A stretch of 46,420 nt of DNA, taken from Gonium pectorale. Taxonomy: Eukaryota; Chlorophyta; Chlorophyceae; Chlamydomonadales; Volvocaceae. The stretch's first letter is position 1. Every line of letters starts with the position of its first letter. Location: NCBI GenBank assembly GCA_001584585.1, contig LSYV01000164.1:9749-56168 (forward strand). The letters are read 5' to 3'. Position numbers and translations under genes: made by a program. Under the pieces are notes generated by a model, which saw only the letters and a list, made by a program, of their open reading frames with translations, had not been told where the DNA came from and made no database searches. Shown piece after piece: positions 10,553-22,773 of this stretch.

Positions 10553-12303
10553 TTCACTGTGGTAGCGAACAGCAGCACTGATATTTCCTTGCAAGTAAGC
10601 CTAAAGCCACCCGTTTGCGCCAGGAACGCCCAGTAGATAGATAGAAGTAGTCTACCTCATTATTGGATTGACAGTCTGTAAGCCCAGCAGCAGGCGAAGC
10701 GATCCATGTCATCGCCAGGCCAACAACGGTTCAATTGAGCAAAGATGATCTAAGTAGGGGTACGGCAAGCCGGCACGCGGCACCAAGCATCAAACCCTGT
10801 CCCCAAGCAAACAGCACGTACGTATGTGGGAGAGTTGTCAAATTAGCATCGGCCGCCTCATCTGCCTCTCCGCACTGCAGGCGTGTAGCTCCATTCCCAA
10901 CCAATCAAGTCATGTATGCAGCAGATGTATGAGTCCATAGGATACCACCGTAACACACGGAAATGAAACGACATTATTATGCCCTTGAGGTAAGGCTACG
11001 AAACAGCGTGCTGGTCAGGGGCAAGTTGCCTTACTTGCTTGAAGCCCTGCCTCTGATTTTCCCGCAGCAGCATGCATGAGCTGTTCTCAACTGCTGCTGG
11101 CTTCGCCAGGCTTCGCCAGGCTTCGCCCGGCCTAGCCTATGTGCCGTTTAGCGACAGCGTACGCCTGCAATTAGTTCGGAACTGCTGCGCGGTATGCGCA
11201 CTAGGTAGGGCGCACTTCACCTGCTGCGGCGCCTGGAGCCATCGATCGCTGATGTAGTCCGTGTTGATTTACGGCTCCGAGCTGTCTTGGAAAAGATTGG
11301 GATGGAGCCTGCTGGCGAAGGCTGCGTCGCCGGTGGCGGAAGGGCGGATGCGTGTAGCCGATTTCGCGCAGGTGCAGTTCGTATTTAGCAAGAGCTGGTG
11401 GCGGCGGCTACACATTCATCACTGCATGCGTCAGGCCGCCCGAACCGTTGGCTTACGCGGGCTAGCGGCTATTCTTGCATGTCCCACACGGCAGACAGCA
11501 CGGCTACAAACAGCAGGCTTTGAAAGCTGGCTTGATGATGGGGATTATGTATTGGCGAGAGAGATCCGGCTGAATGTGCGGTATCCCAGAAATGACCATG
11601 CAAATTGTGCAAAGTGCACTTGTGACCTTGTTTGCGCTATGCGTGTAAGTACTGGCGGCGGACCCATGGGTCGGCCCTGCGGTTATCGTGCCCCCCGACA
11701 CGCGGGCGTCCCTTCAGAGATGACTGCACCTTCAGTCGTCAGTTGCTGGGACAGGGCAGACAAGGCCATCCACACAGAGCGTGTTCGCCGGGAGCTAAAG
11801 ACGGATGGCGCTTGGACCCCTCACTCCAGGCCCCCGACCATCATGCGCAGGGCCACCGGCGGCCACGGGACCCAGCCAGCCGGCCCGCCCCGGCCGGCCG
11901 GCCCTGGTTAATTGCCGGGTGCAAGCCCCACCGGGGCAGCGGGCTGTGTTCGCATCTATGGTACCTAGCCCCTCCCTTCCCCCCAACCCAACGCAGCCAA
12001 AACACACAGAAGTTCCTTTTCAACACAGAAGGCACCTCCGCGCTCCCCGCCAGCGCCAGCGCCTCTACCCCTGCCCACGCCCCAGCCGCCACCACCTCCG
12101 CCCTCCCCGCCCCCGCGCTCGCCTACGCCCCCACGCACTGTCGCCGCCGCCCCCCCCCTTCCTGCCCACGTCGCCCACGCCTCTGACCCCAATCCGCCAT
12201 CCGCAATCAAACACCGTTGCGCGTTCCTGTCCGCGCCGTACATGGCGGGCGCAACCCACCTCATAAGCTTGCTTCGTTGGCTGTGGTCGGTCCCCACCGG
12301 CCT
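10553..12303. other. Intergenic upstream of the RING-GTPase, no supported gene
   Basis: This is the presumed promoter side of the RING-GTPase. A 216-codon open frame at 11261-11911 (+) has no recognisable domain and is not called. A triplicated CTTCGCCAGG-type decamer is visible near 11100-11130. No promoter element could be assigned. Confidence 0.5.
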
Positions 12304-12603
12304 TTGCTCCGCACGAGGACTCTTAACTTGCACTGTGACAGCTCCCTAGCACCGCAGCTCATCCAGCGGCGCTACATACCTCCCCGTCCGTAAGTGTGTA
12401 TGCATGGCGTCGCGCGCCCCCGTCCACGCGCGGCCGCGAATCCCGCACTGCCGGTCCCGCTGCTGCCTGGAGGTCAGCCCAGCTCAGCCCAGCTCACCAG
12501 CCCAGCTCACCAGCCCAGCCCAGCACCCCAGCATTTAAGTTGCTAGGGGTAATTGTGTTGGGTCGGGCGCGATAGGGGTTTCACGGGCTGCTGATTAGGA
12601 CGC
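12304..12603. repeat. Dispersed repeat, copy B
   Basis: Second copy of the element at 6735-7004. It is about 30 bp longer, partly because AGCTCACCAGCCC is duplicated internally. It lies just beyond the 3' end of the ferredoxin-TPR gene. It shares the same conserved blocks in the same order and orientation as copy A. Confidence 0.75.
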
Positions 12604-12819
12604 CTTTGCTAGCCATCTTTCAGAGCAGTGTTCTGCACACCGTCACGCGTACGTAACACAGAAGGCATCCTTAGCACGCAGGAAGCACATAACCCACACC
12701 AGCTAGTGTCGACTCACGCCCACACACGACGGGCCACCGCTCCTGCCTGCCAGCCCCCGGCATGGCTCCTGGCGCAGCGCGCGACGGGCGGCTCTCTCGG
12801 GCCCAGGCGGCCGAGGCCT

Positions 12820-15800
12820 CTACACCTCCTGGCCGGCGCTCCGCAGAGCCCTCCGTATGGACTGCGGCGGGGTGAGGTGCGCGAGCGATGGGAAGGGGTT
12901 CAGTCGAGAGAGCCGGAGGCGTCCTTAGGGGGGCTCTTGGTAGGGAGGCAAGCAGACCACACAGCAGCCCCATCTCCTCCAGAGGCTCCTGCTAGCGTCA
13001 TGGCCGTATCTATTGGGTATCACGCACTCGCAGGGGATCGGGCGAGGGGCCAGGCAAGGCCAGGGTGGGCCCCAGGGTGCAGGGGCCATCGCCCAGATGA
13101 ATGCCCCCAACCTATCAAGTCCCTGTTCCCCACACCTCCCCACATCCCTGCGGCTACCGGGTATTCGGGCCGGAAGGCGAACGAGCTGTCCGCCGCCACC
13201 GCCTCTCGGGCCGCCCGCGCAGCCTCCTCGAAGCGGCCCTGCGCGTAGAGGGCGTCGATCAGCCGGACGACAGCCTGGTGAGGGGCGGGGCGGAGGGCAA
13301 TGGAAGAGCAATGGGAAATAGGCCGGCCGGGGGCCTACGGAGGCAAGGAGCAGCACGTGGGGGCGGGCGACAGCATTGCGAGCGCTTCCTGTGCGAGGGA
13401 GGGAGGGAGGGAGGCTCGGCGGCGGACGCCCTCCCGCGCTGACAGGAGGGACGGAGGGACGGAGCAGCTGGGCGTGGGAGGGAGGGAGCCTGGCGGCCTC
13501 GCCGGGAGCCCCAGCACACCCTGCCTCATTGCTCAACCCCTTGCGGCGACGTTGACCCTTCGTGGGGCCCTTCGCGATCCGACGGACGTGTTGGCTACAT
13601 CCGTGCGGGTACACCCATTACGCCGACAGGAGTGCTGAACCAAACCTTTGCTTCCGGAGGCCGGAAACTCGTTTCCTCCTTCGCCTTCAACGTCCGCCGA
13701 TGGGAACGGAACCGTACACGCTGCCGGCTGCTTTAGGGGGGATGCTAACCTGCCTCTTGAACCCTGGCTTGGGCGCTTCCTTGTAGCCCATCCCACGCAG
13801 CGCACCGGGGTGCGCATGCCGGCGTCAGAGGCGGGGCACATACAGGGCGGCTGGGGTGACCGCATGCTCCTGCTGCCGTACGCTGTCGTACCATCTCACC
13901 ATATGGAAGCCCTTGGGGGCCTGCTCCACAGCCGCTCGCGCGTCCGCCAGCGCCCCCTCCAGGTCGCCGATCTGGAGCCGAAGCGGGATATGAGGAGGCA
14001 GCGGCAAGGAACACGAGGGGTCATCAGATCTATGGCCACCTCCGTGCTGACACCGAGAGACGCGCTAGGGGGGTGGGTCGGCGCCTTAAGGGGGCCGACA
14101 GCCGGATAGCGTGGACAGGGTATCAGCATGGGCGACGCGGGACAACACGTACGCTCCGCCGTATGCGGTCCCCCTCTGGACTTCTTGGGGGCACATCCCA
14201 CCTGGAGTCCTACCCCGCGTCCCCGCGCAGCTTGGGGTCCGCCTGCCCAGTGCCCACAATCCTGATCGCTGTTGCCTACCCCCTGGCGGCCTGCCCGCCC
14301 AACCCCCGCCGCGCTCCCCACTTGGCCCATGCAGCAAGGGCGCCCCATGCAGCCCACATGCAAGGAAGCCTGAAAGGGGGCGCAGCCGCCCACGGGAAAT
14401 CCCGGGATGCCTCGTGCGGGCCGTTCGCCACGACGATGTATTCAACCCGTTGGTCTTCACCCCGAATCCCACCGTGTCAAGGCCACCGCAAGCTCCTCCA
14501 CCCTCCTTGCGGTTCGGCGCCGCGTGTTGCGACCCCCGTCCTCCATTTCTTCCATTACACTGCCCCCATCCCCATCCCCGCCCCCATGCCCGCCCCGCCC
14601 CCCGCACCTGCAGCCGCACAGCGCTCCGGTTGGCCAGCAGCAGGTGGCTGGCCCCGGGGGCGCCCAGGGCCAGGCCCGCCGAGTAGCACTCCAGCGCTTG
14701 GGACCACTCCCCCGCAGCGGCGTGCGCATTGCCGGACAGGCGGAGCTGGGCGGCGGTGGGGGGGGGGGGCGGAGGGAGGGCAGGGGCGCAGAGGGAGAGG
14801 CGAGGAGGGGAGGGGCGCGGGGGGGAGGGGCGGCGGGGGGGAGGGGCGCGGGGGGGAGGGGCGGGGAGGATGCGGAGTGAGAGGGCACCACGGGGAGGCA
14901 GACGGGGGGCAGCTTGATGTGGTCGGGGGCAGTACGCGCGACAGCCACAGTCAGTGTGGCAGTGTGGCAGTCGCAGCCCGGTCGGGGCGGCACCCGGCGT
15001 TTCTTGGGTTCGTGGGTGGGGAGTCGGGGTCAGGGCGGGGGCTCAGGGCGGGCACACCGTACCGGTACGTCCGCACCTGGGTGGCCGCCAGCAGCGCCTC
15101 GTCCACGCCCGAGCCGCAAAAGGCGCGGAGCACCTGGCGGCGGGATACAGGTGGGCGTACGGCATGTATGCACGGCAGGCGTACGGCACTTGCGCATGCG
15201 ACGCCGGTGGCGATCGAGGGTGAGGGGGCAGTGGAGGAGCAGAGGCGGATGGCTGCCATGCGCCAGGGGTAGGGGCGCGGCCGCCCGGGGGTGGGCACCC
15301 ATTGGGCGATGGCTCCTGCCCGCGCATCATCCCTCACACACACTCACGGCGCGTGTAAGGCGGGAGCCCGTGGCGTGAGGCGGAGGTCATGTGACCGCCA
15401 TGATTGTAATTGCGGACTGCTATCGCAACACGATTACACCCGGCCATGACATGCAATCAGCAGACGGCGCGTGCGGGACACACCAACCGCCGGAGCCCCG
15501 ACTCTGTGCGAAGAGCCGCTTGCCGCACGGAGCCGGATTAGGGTATAGGCACGTGAAAAAAAGGGGGGCTGGGGGGGGGCGCGGTGCCACCGCAAAACCC
15601 AAATGCCTCACGCTGCCCCACCCGCACCCCTGCCCCCTCGCACCTGCGCTAGGTCGTTTGCGGTGGCGACGTGATGTAGCAATTGCCCGCTCGGCAGCAT
15701 TACTATGTTGGGTCCGTTCCCGCAGTTGCCTGTGGAAGCAACGACAAGAGCGTGGTGTCGATTAGGGCCTCCTGCCATCTCGTCCCTCCTAACCGACCTA

Positions 15801-16070
15801 GGCAGCCGGTCGGCGTCGCTTTGACGAAAGATAAGCTCAAATCGTTAGCGAGCTTCAGGACCTACGATACGCGTCCATGATGGGGGCCAACGGTTATTCC
15901 GATAAGCAATTGCAACCATCGCTCGGCACACTGCCCACCGCCTCCGAACCCTGTCGTTTACAGGTCCTGTTTATGCAAACGCGGAGCTCGAACGTGTTGT
16001 CAGCGCGACAAAGGAGCGGAGCATGGTTGGTGCGCTTTTGGAGCGAGGTGAGCGGAGCTACCCTCTGCAT
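12820..16070 (-). CDS. Thioredoxin-like [2Fe-2S] ferredoxin-fold plus TPR protein
   Basis: Exons: 15939-16070, 15798-15861, 15644-15729, 15077-15133, 14608-14745, 13900-13971, one ending at 13750, 13158-13274, 12820-12861 (TAG). The N-terminus carries C32-x4-C37 (VCINRTCKRQGSE) and, after about 26 residues, C64-LGN-C68-GNGPN, the four-cysteine pattern of thioredoxin-like [2Fe-2S] ferredoxins. TPR units follow: GNAHAAAGEWSQALECYSAG and LLLANRSAVRLQ, then IGDLEGALADARAAVEQAPKG, then LIDALYAQGRFEEAARAARE. Phases agree everywhere except entry into the exon ending at 13750: the only nearby acceptor (after 13851) leaves the exon one base out of frame. The role is probably a redox or Fe-S-dependent scaffold (inference). 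The start ATG at 16070 gives a short leader; a transit-peptide exon further upstream cannot be excluded. Confidence 0.72.
14757..14880. repeat. G/purine-rich tract in an intron of the ferredoxin-TPR gene
   Basis: A run of G7-G12 tracts and GGGAGGGGCG-type units occupies the intron just upstream of the first TPR exon (acceptor at 14746-14748 on the minus strand). On that strand it forms a very long pyrimidine tract before the acceptor. Confidence 0.7.
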
Positions 16071-18842
16071 CCTCCTACAGGACAATCGCGGGTCAACCGC
16101 AAGCTCCTACTTGGCATGCCTTCCCCAGCAGCCAAACCTACTGGGTGTGTTTGGGTGGTTCCGGAGCGCATAACCGGCACGCAACAGCAACGGCACAGCA
16201 TGCAAGAGCAACCTGGCGCCAGCACCAGTGGTGTTTGTCCCTTGTACAGAGACCCTCATGAAAACTTGATGCGAGCGACGCCTGCGCCTCACGCTGCCTG
16301 CGCCTGGCCAGCCCAGCTGCACGGGCACATTAGGGCTCTCCCTCGACAGGGCTGGCCTGTGACCGCCAGCGCACCGTCCCCTGTCCCGGCCGTTGGCTGG
16401 TGCCGTTGGGCCCTGCGCCCCTACCCAGGAGCAGACCCCGATGGGATCAGGGACTTCGATGTACCGTGTCGCATGCCTTACTGGCCACAAGGTACCGAAA
16501 GCGCACGCCATTCAGCTTGACACCGCTGTATGCGGGGACGGCGGGCGGCGCCATCCGGCGCACCGCCCTGCATGCTGCGCGTGTGGCAGTTGCGTCAGCG
16601 ACAACAAGGCCAGCCCGCCTTCGCCCCCGCAGCCGCGCCTTGCCGGACCTGTCCACCACGCCGCACAACACAAAGAAAGATAAAATACAGAATGCTGCGC
16701 ATTGGGGGAGGGGGTGCACAAAGAATGTGGCGCGGCGCACGGGTCGAAGCGGAAGGGCGGGCAGGGTAGCAAGCCGCGCCTCCTTACGTCCGCGTCGCTC
16801 CGGGTGGGGCCCCACCAAGCCCAGGTTCCCCGGGACCCACCGCCCGCCTACACATGCACACAAAGCACGTCGTGCGTATGCCGCCCGGCGCCCCCGCTGC
16901 CCTCAGCCGACATGCCGCCCGACCGAGCGCGGGTGGTCGCCCCCCTGGACCGAATTCACACCAGACTCCACAACATGATGGATACACGGGCACAGATGGA
17001 GAGCACAAACGTGCGGACATGTAGGCATGCTCTATGATAGTACAATACGCAGCGCACAGCACACCGAGACTGCCTCCGAAACCACCCGCCAACCAGCAGT
17101 TCATCCGTCAAGACAGGGCACGCGCCCCTCGTACGCAGCCCCAAGCGCAGCCGCTCCTTGTGCAGTCCTCCGCAACCGCCAAGTACAAAACATATGCAAG
17201 CGCTATAAGAGATAGTCTTCTCCTCATACCCTAACACCCCTTGCGGCACACCGCGCCGTGCGATGCGGCAGCGCCGCCCGTCGGGCCGACGCGACGACGA
17301 CACTGCCAGTGCGGAGCAGCCCGGGCCAGACATCGACGCAAACTCCGCCGCATGCATGCCTTCAAAACAGGACAGGGCGCGGCCAGCGCCCCTCCCGCAC
17401 CGGAACCGCCACCAACCCCCTTGCCGAGGGGCCGTGGCACGAGCGATGCGGGACCCAGATGCAAGCGGCAGGTGGTGCCGGGGCCCTGGCCCAAAGGTAA
17501 GGGGCCACCTTCAGCGACGACTCGCGTGAGCGGACCTTGACCTGGGCCAGTTCGTGCGGCGGCCACTTGTCACGGTAAAATCTTCATGTCAGTAAGAACC
17601 GCGTGTCGCAAAGACGCGGCAAAAAACGGCAGCCTAGGAGGGCAGCTTTAGGACGGCGCCTTCTATCCCAGTCCGGGCGTGGTGAACCGGCGAATTAAGT
17701 TGAACAAGACGACCGACGTGGATGCTACCCCCTCGTCGACGGGGTTCCCGACGCCCCTATATACGGCCCGGTGCGACCTAAGCGGCACGTCACGAGGGTT
17801 ATAGTTTGCTGGCTCGAAAAGAAAGAACCGACCTGTTGCAAGACAGGCACGGCTTTCATCAAGAGCCCCACCCCGCGGACGGCACGGACGAAACTACCAA
17901 CACACATATGCGCCAAACACAGCGTCGACCACACATGCTGCCTGCGGCTGTCGGGCCAGACACCGCCAGACACCACCAGGCCCTTGCTTGGCCGAAGCCT
18001 CCCACACCCGCACACCGACGCACAGGCGATCCTTGCAGGCGACGGAGAACTCGCTGCCCCGGCACAGCAGATGGCTCGACGACAGAACAGTAAATAGCAG
18101 CTGCGACTCCGGGTCACGATTGCGTCCTCCCTGCCCACACGCCTTTGCGTGAACAAGCCCCTTACGGCGACCCTTCCCTCCAACCCGCACAGGAACTGTC
18201 AGCTGGACACAGGGCGCCCCCTCGTAAAAGATGGCCATCCTGTACTTGCCCCAATTCCTGTCCGAACGTGAAGCACCCTCAGCAACACCAATCGGTTCAC
18301 GTGGCGGAGTGACCTACCTCAAAAGCCCGCCTACTATGTTGCCGAACATATCGTGCTCGTGCGTAGCAGATAAGCCGCAGACGGCCCGCGCGGTGACGCG
18401 GCACCCGCAAGCCGTCAGCGTCCCCGCCAGCCGTCGGCCAGTTTGCTCTTATCTAATAAATGGGTGGCTGTAGAAGAGTCAAAGCCGGGGGGCGCACACG
18501 CTTGGTGAGGCCGTGAAGTCAATGAAGTGACCCATGGGTCAGCTAGGCTAGGCAGGCTACCGACCCGTGAGAGAGTGGGACCCCACGACCTGTGGTGCAC
18601 CTCCTCCGCCCATCACGCCCATCATACACTCAACGGACAGTCAACCCAGAGCCACAGACCACAGCGCACAACCTGCCATCGCCAAACGTCCACCTCCATG
18701 ATTTATTCTTGGCGCTGTCTTGCAACAGTCCGGGGAGGCCCACACCATGCCACGACCGCACTTGGACCAAGGCGCCACGCTGCCGTACAAGCGTGCAGCT
18801 AACACGGGCTGCCTTGCCGCTGCTTTGCTGGTGACGGAGCGG
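16071..18842. other. 2.8-kb gap without a supported gene
   Basis: Between the start of the ferredoxin-TPR gene and the stop of the AP2 gene. Two minus-strand frames look mildly protein-like: 16432-16530 (SGVKLNGVRFRYLVASKAC) and 17894-18238 (MAIFYEGAPCVQLTVPVRVG...). Neither has a recognised domain or linked exons. An undetected 5' exon of the ferredoxin-TPR gene could lie at the left side. Confidence 0.45.
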
Positions 18843-21800
18843 TCACCCGCTCTCATGCAGCAGCAACAGGGCATCCGCGAGGTCCGCCAGCTCATCCTCC
18901 ACGTCCATCGACACCTGACGGCCCCAGCCGCCGCCACCACCGCCGCCGCGGGGCTGCGGCGCCGGCGCCGGCTCGAAGTCGTCGTCGATTCCGCCGCGCG
19001 CCGCGGCCACCGCGGCCGCCACGCCGGCCGCCGCTTGGCGCGGCGGCCGCGTGCTGCCGACGCCCGTCACCACGTTGATCCGCGTGCGGCTGCGGCCGCC
19101 ACCGCCGCCACCGTGGCCTGGCGCCATCCCCTCATCCATGTCCTCTCCGTCATCGCCGTCGTCCATATCCACGTCTGAATCACCCTCGGCAATCGGCTCG
19201 GGGTCGCGCTTGTGGGAGCCAAAGCCGCCATAAGCGTTCCGCTGCTTGTGCACGCGGTTGGGCATGAGGCCGGGGTGGAGGTCGCCACGGCCGCCGGCGC
19301 CCCCCGCGTGGCGGCCCGGCGCCGAGCCCCCCATGAGTGGCGAAGTGCCTGTCACGAAGCTGGAGGAGAGGGGCGAGGTGCCGAGCGACTCGCCCAGAGG
19401 GTCCCACTGCCCGCTCTCGTCATCGGGGTGGGGCGACTGCGTGGCCCGGGTGCGTGAGGGGGGGTGGGGGGTGAGAGGGCGAAGAGGTCCCGGAAGAGAG
19501 GACAAGACGAGGCAAAAAAGATGGATCCAGGACGCGGCCGTGGTCGTGTATGGCTTCCGACGAATCGGCGAGGGTAGGCAGACACCGGGTCTTTGGGGGG
19601 GGGGAGAGAGTTGCACTCACCGCCGTGGAGTGGGGCATGTTGGGGAAGTTGACGACGGCGCGTGGCCCGCGGATCTCCCGGGCCGCCTTGTCGTATGCCA
19701 GTGCCGCCTCCTCGGCCGTGTCGTAGGTGCCTAGCCACAGCCGACAGCCCTGCACGCACGCACGCACGCCGCCAGACAGCAGAGACCCAGCGAGCCCAGG
19801 ATTCAACAACCAAGTGGGGCCATGAAGGGGACGGTCCGCGACACCAGGCAGACACGCGCAACGGCAAATCCCATGCCGACACCGCTGAAGAGAGCGGCTC
19901 ACCAGACTGCAGTTCCACTATCAGCTCACAGCCGACCCACCCCACCTTGTGCGGATCGCGAATCTCGGCCGCGTACTTGCCCCAGGGCCGCTGCCGCACC
20001 CCGCGGTACTTGGTCGCGCCGTTCTTATCCGGCTTGACCGACAGCGCGGGCGCCGACGAGCTGGCCTTGGCGCCCAGCGAGGAGCTGAGCACGTTGTTGG
20101 TGCTGCTGTTGCGGCGGCGGGAGTTGGAGGCCCTGTGGGAGACAGGCAGGGCAGCGTATTGGCAGAGCGCACGATGCTGGCTCCCGTCGAGAAACTGGGG
20201 CTCCCGTCCTGCTCGTCGCCTCCACTGCCGACGCGGGCAGGCGCGAAGTCGCGCCTTGACGCATCGACGCCTACAACGCAGCCCTGAAGAGCCAACATGC
20301 AGTGCGAGTAGGCCCGCAAAACTCAACCCTAAAACCTCATACGGAGTATACTCGCTTGCGGCTCAACGGCCACCAATCCTCGCCGACTTTCCCAGTCATC
20401 CTGGCCGACGCCCTCTGCGCATCCCCGCATCCCATATTGCTCAGCACTGGCGGCATTGCGCCACCGCTCTCTTGCCCCAGAGCCGCACCTGCCGGCGGCG
20501 GGCGAGGTCCCAAGGCTGGGCGGGCTGGCACCCAGGAGCGGTGCACCCGGGTACGGCCCCAGGTGACTGCCGCTGCTCTTATAGCTGGTGCTGCAGATGC
20601 CAGCGGCGGGGTGGTCGGCGAGGCCGGCCGGCAGCGGGGCGGGACCGCCGGGGGCGAGCGGCGGCCGGCGGCTGGGCATTGGCAGCGCCGCCAAGCCGTC
20701 AGCGGCGCCGCCACCGCTGCCGTGACCAGCCCCGCCCTCACTGGATGGGCCGTTCACACTAAGGCGGCCGAAGTTGGGCGGTGCGCCGCCGCCTGAGGAC
20801 GGGTTCGCAGGGAGGGACTCCCCGGGCTGGAGCCAGAGGCCGGTGGGCCCGAAACCTCCCAGGGATGCAGCCTGCGCCGCGGCAGCAATCGCGCCAAGCC
20901 CACCTAGCCCTTGGGGCCCCGGTGCCCTGGCGAGGCTGGCGGCGGCCGCCGCTTCACCGTTGCCCAGGGTGCCGGCCGCCGCGGCATCAAGCTGCTCTTG
21001 CTTTGGCAGTTGCTGGTGGTTCTGCTGCTGCGGAGCGCGCGCCGGCGCGCCAGCAGGGTGCTGCCCGTGACTGCTCTGGGATGTGGAGGGACTAGAGCCA
21101 TCGCTGGCCTCTGCAGGGGGAGAAGCCGCCAGCGGCGGCGTCGGCACGGTTAGCGAGGGGTCGGCCGTCGAAGCGGGTACACTGGCCGCGATGCCTCCCG
21201 GCGCGTTGCTCGCGATCTCCTGTTTCGCTACTAGTGGCTGCCCGGCGGCCGTCGCGGCTGCGGCGAGGCCCGCAACCGTCGGGGGAAGCGCAACGGGCGC
21301 GCCAAAAGAGAGCCCGCCGAAAAACTGCATTTGCGCCAGTTGATGGGGTCCAGCGAACGCGTTTGCGCCGGCTGACAACGCCAGCGCTCCCGGAGCCGTC
21401 GCTAGCGACGTCGCGAGCACATTGGGCGCCCCTGAGCCAAAAAGGGCACCGGGGAATCGAAAGTTAACTTATGCATACGAGCGCAAGTCGAATTGAAGCT
21501 GTCATGAGCAAACAGCGAAGATTCGGCAGACCTCAAACCCGCACACCTGGCAATTGCAAACCGAGGCTTGCTGCATCCAGCGCGAGCAGATTATGCTTGG
21601 CCTTGTCGTCGAGGATCATGGCTAACAAAGCCTGCACGGAAGCATATTGGGAAAGCCCGAAGCTGGATGGTTGGCCGCGGGGTGTGACAGGCTCTCGTAT
21701 AGGCAGCGCGAGCGGTACACGCCTAGCACTGTGCACACAGCAATTGTTGTGCCAGCGCAGCGCGATCCGCTGGCGGACTAGGGCAACTGACGACGACTCG

Positions 21801-22410
21801 ACTAGGACGCCAGGACTTCTCACGCGGGAAAAGATCCAGGCCACGCTGGCCACGCGCAAGGTTCGGCGTGCACGACCAGAGCGATTCACAAGCAGCAACA
21901 CCCGCGGAACGCGCGGCCGGGACGGGGCAGCCCCCGCGACGACGCAGCTACTCCCGGCTCAAAAGAGGCACGCGCTGCGCGGCAAAGCATAATTGACACC
22001 GCTCCCCACGGTTGCGCGCTAATTCGATTCAGCACGTGGCAGTTGCGGCCCGGTTGGGGCCCGGTGACCGCCGCTTGAATCGCGCAAGTGGCAACGTCGC
22101 TGCGCTCACCCATTTTGCCACGACCCGCTCACCTCGCGAGTTCTTTGACGGAGCCCGCCCAGCGTCCAGGAGCAGGACTTTTCTTCCAGGCGTGTGGGAG
22201 GTGCGCGGCGAGGTAGACTATGAGAGAATTGGATTGGAGAGGCGAGCCTGTGAAATCATGCTTGCAGAGTGCTGTTGCGTGATGTAGAGCTGAGGAGCCG
22301 TGGCCTTCAAGGGCCAACTTCTGCTGTACCTCCCGGATTTTTTGTCGCTCCACGTGCGCCCGGACGATGCCCCACTGAAGCTCATGACCGAACAAGCGCC
22401 GGAAATCCAT
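18843..22410 (-). CDS. AP2/ERF-domain transcription factor, 760 aa, 6 exons
   Basis: Exons: 22133-22410, 21547-21662, 20489-21467, 19946-20132, 19621-19749, 18843-19436; phases agree to the TGA. A single AP2 domain at residues about 500-555 is split by an intron: [20 protein letters not shown], then [20 protein letters not shown] and [15 protein letters not shown]. The [16 protein letters not shown] and WLGT signatures are those of ERF-type DNA-binding domains, so it is a nuclear sequence-specific regulator. The first 90 residues are more ordered ([20 protein letters not shown]). Residues about 130-490 are Ala/Gly/Pro/Gln-rich and low complexity. The C-terminus has an acidic stretch ([20 protein letters not shown]), glycine runs and a final leucine-rich acidic tail, all plausible activation regions (inference). 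Target genes cannot be told from sequence. Confidence 0.85.
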
Positions 22411-22773
22411 TCTAAAGCAGCGCTTTTACAGGGCTTCAGGGTTTCGCGTCGCACACACCTGGCCTCCGCCCTACTTTTCATCTGTGATACAAAGATGGCT
22501 GTGTAGCCCCATGAGGTCACATACGTGCTGCGATGTTAATGCAAGGAAACCTGGAAGGACGGATGAACTGTTACCTCGACAACAGCCAGCCCAAACTCCG
22601 TGTGCATAACGATCATAGCACAGTCCCCGTGGTCAGGCTACTCACACGATTCGCCTTCGACCCCATATTCCCGACACGCCTCTTCCATGCCCATCCCAGC
22701 GTCCAGCACCCGCAGGCATCGCGGCAACGCAGCTCCGAACACGCCGCCGTCGGGACGCGCCACGGCGTCGCAC
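22411..22773. other. Intergenic between EBS/SHL 3' end and AP2 gene start
   Basis: A 363-bp stretch that must hold the 3' UTR of the upstream minus-strand gene and the promoter of the AP2 gene. No TATA box or other element could be assigned. Confidence 0.5.

Noticed and set aside
11261..11911. 216-codon plus-strand frame
   Set aside because: No recognisable domain; terminal third is GC-rich low-complexity sequence.
14073..15272. 399-codon plus-strand frame
   Set aside because: Runs across G-rich intron sequence and antisense to TPR exons; no motif.
19662..20762. 366-codon plus-strand frame
   Set aside because: Antisense of the AP2 exons.
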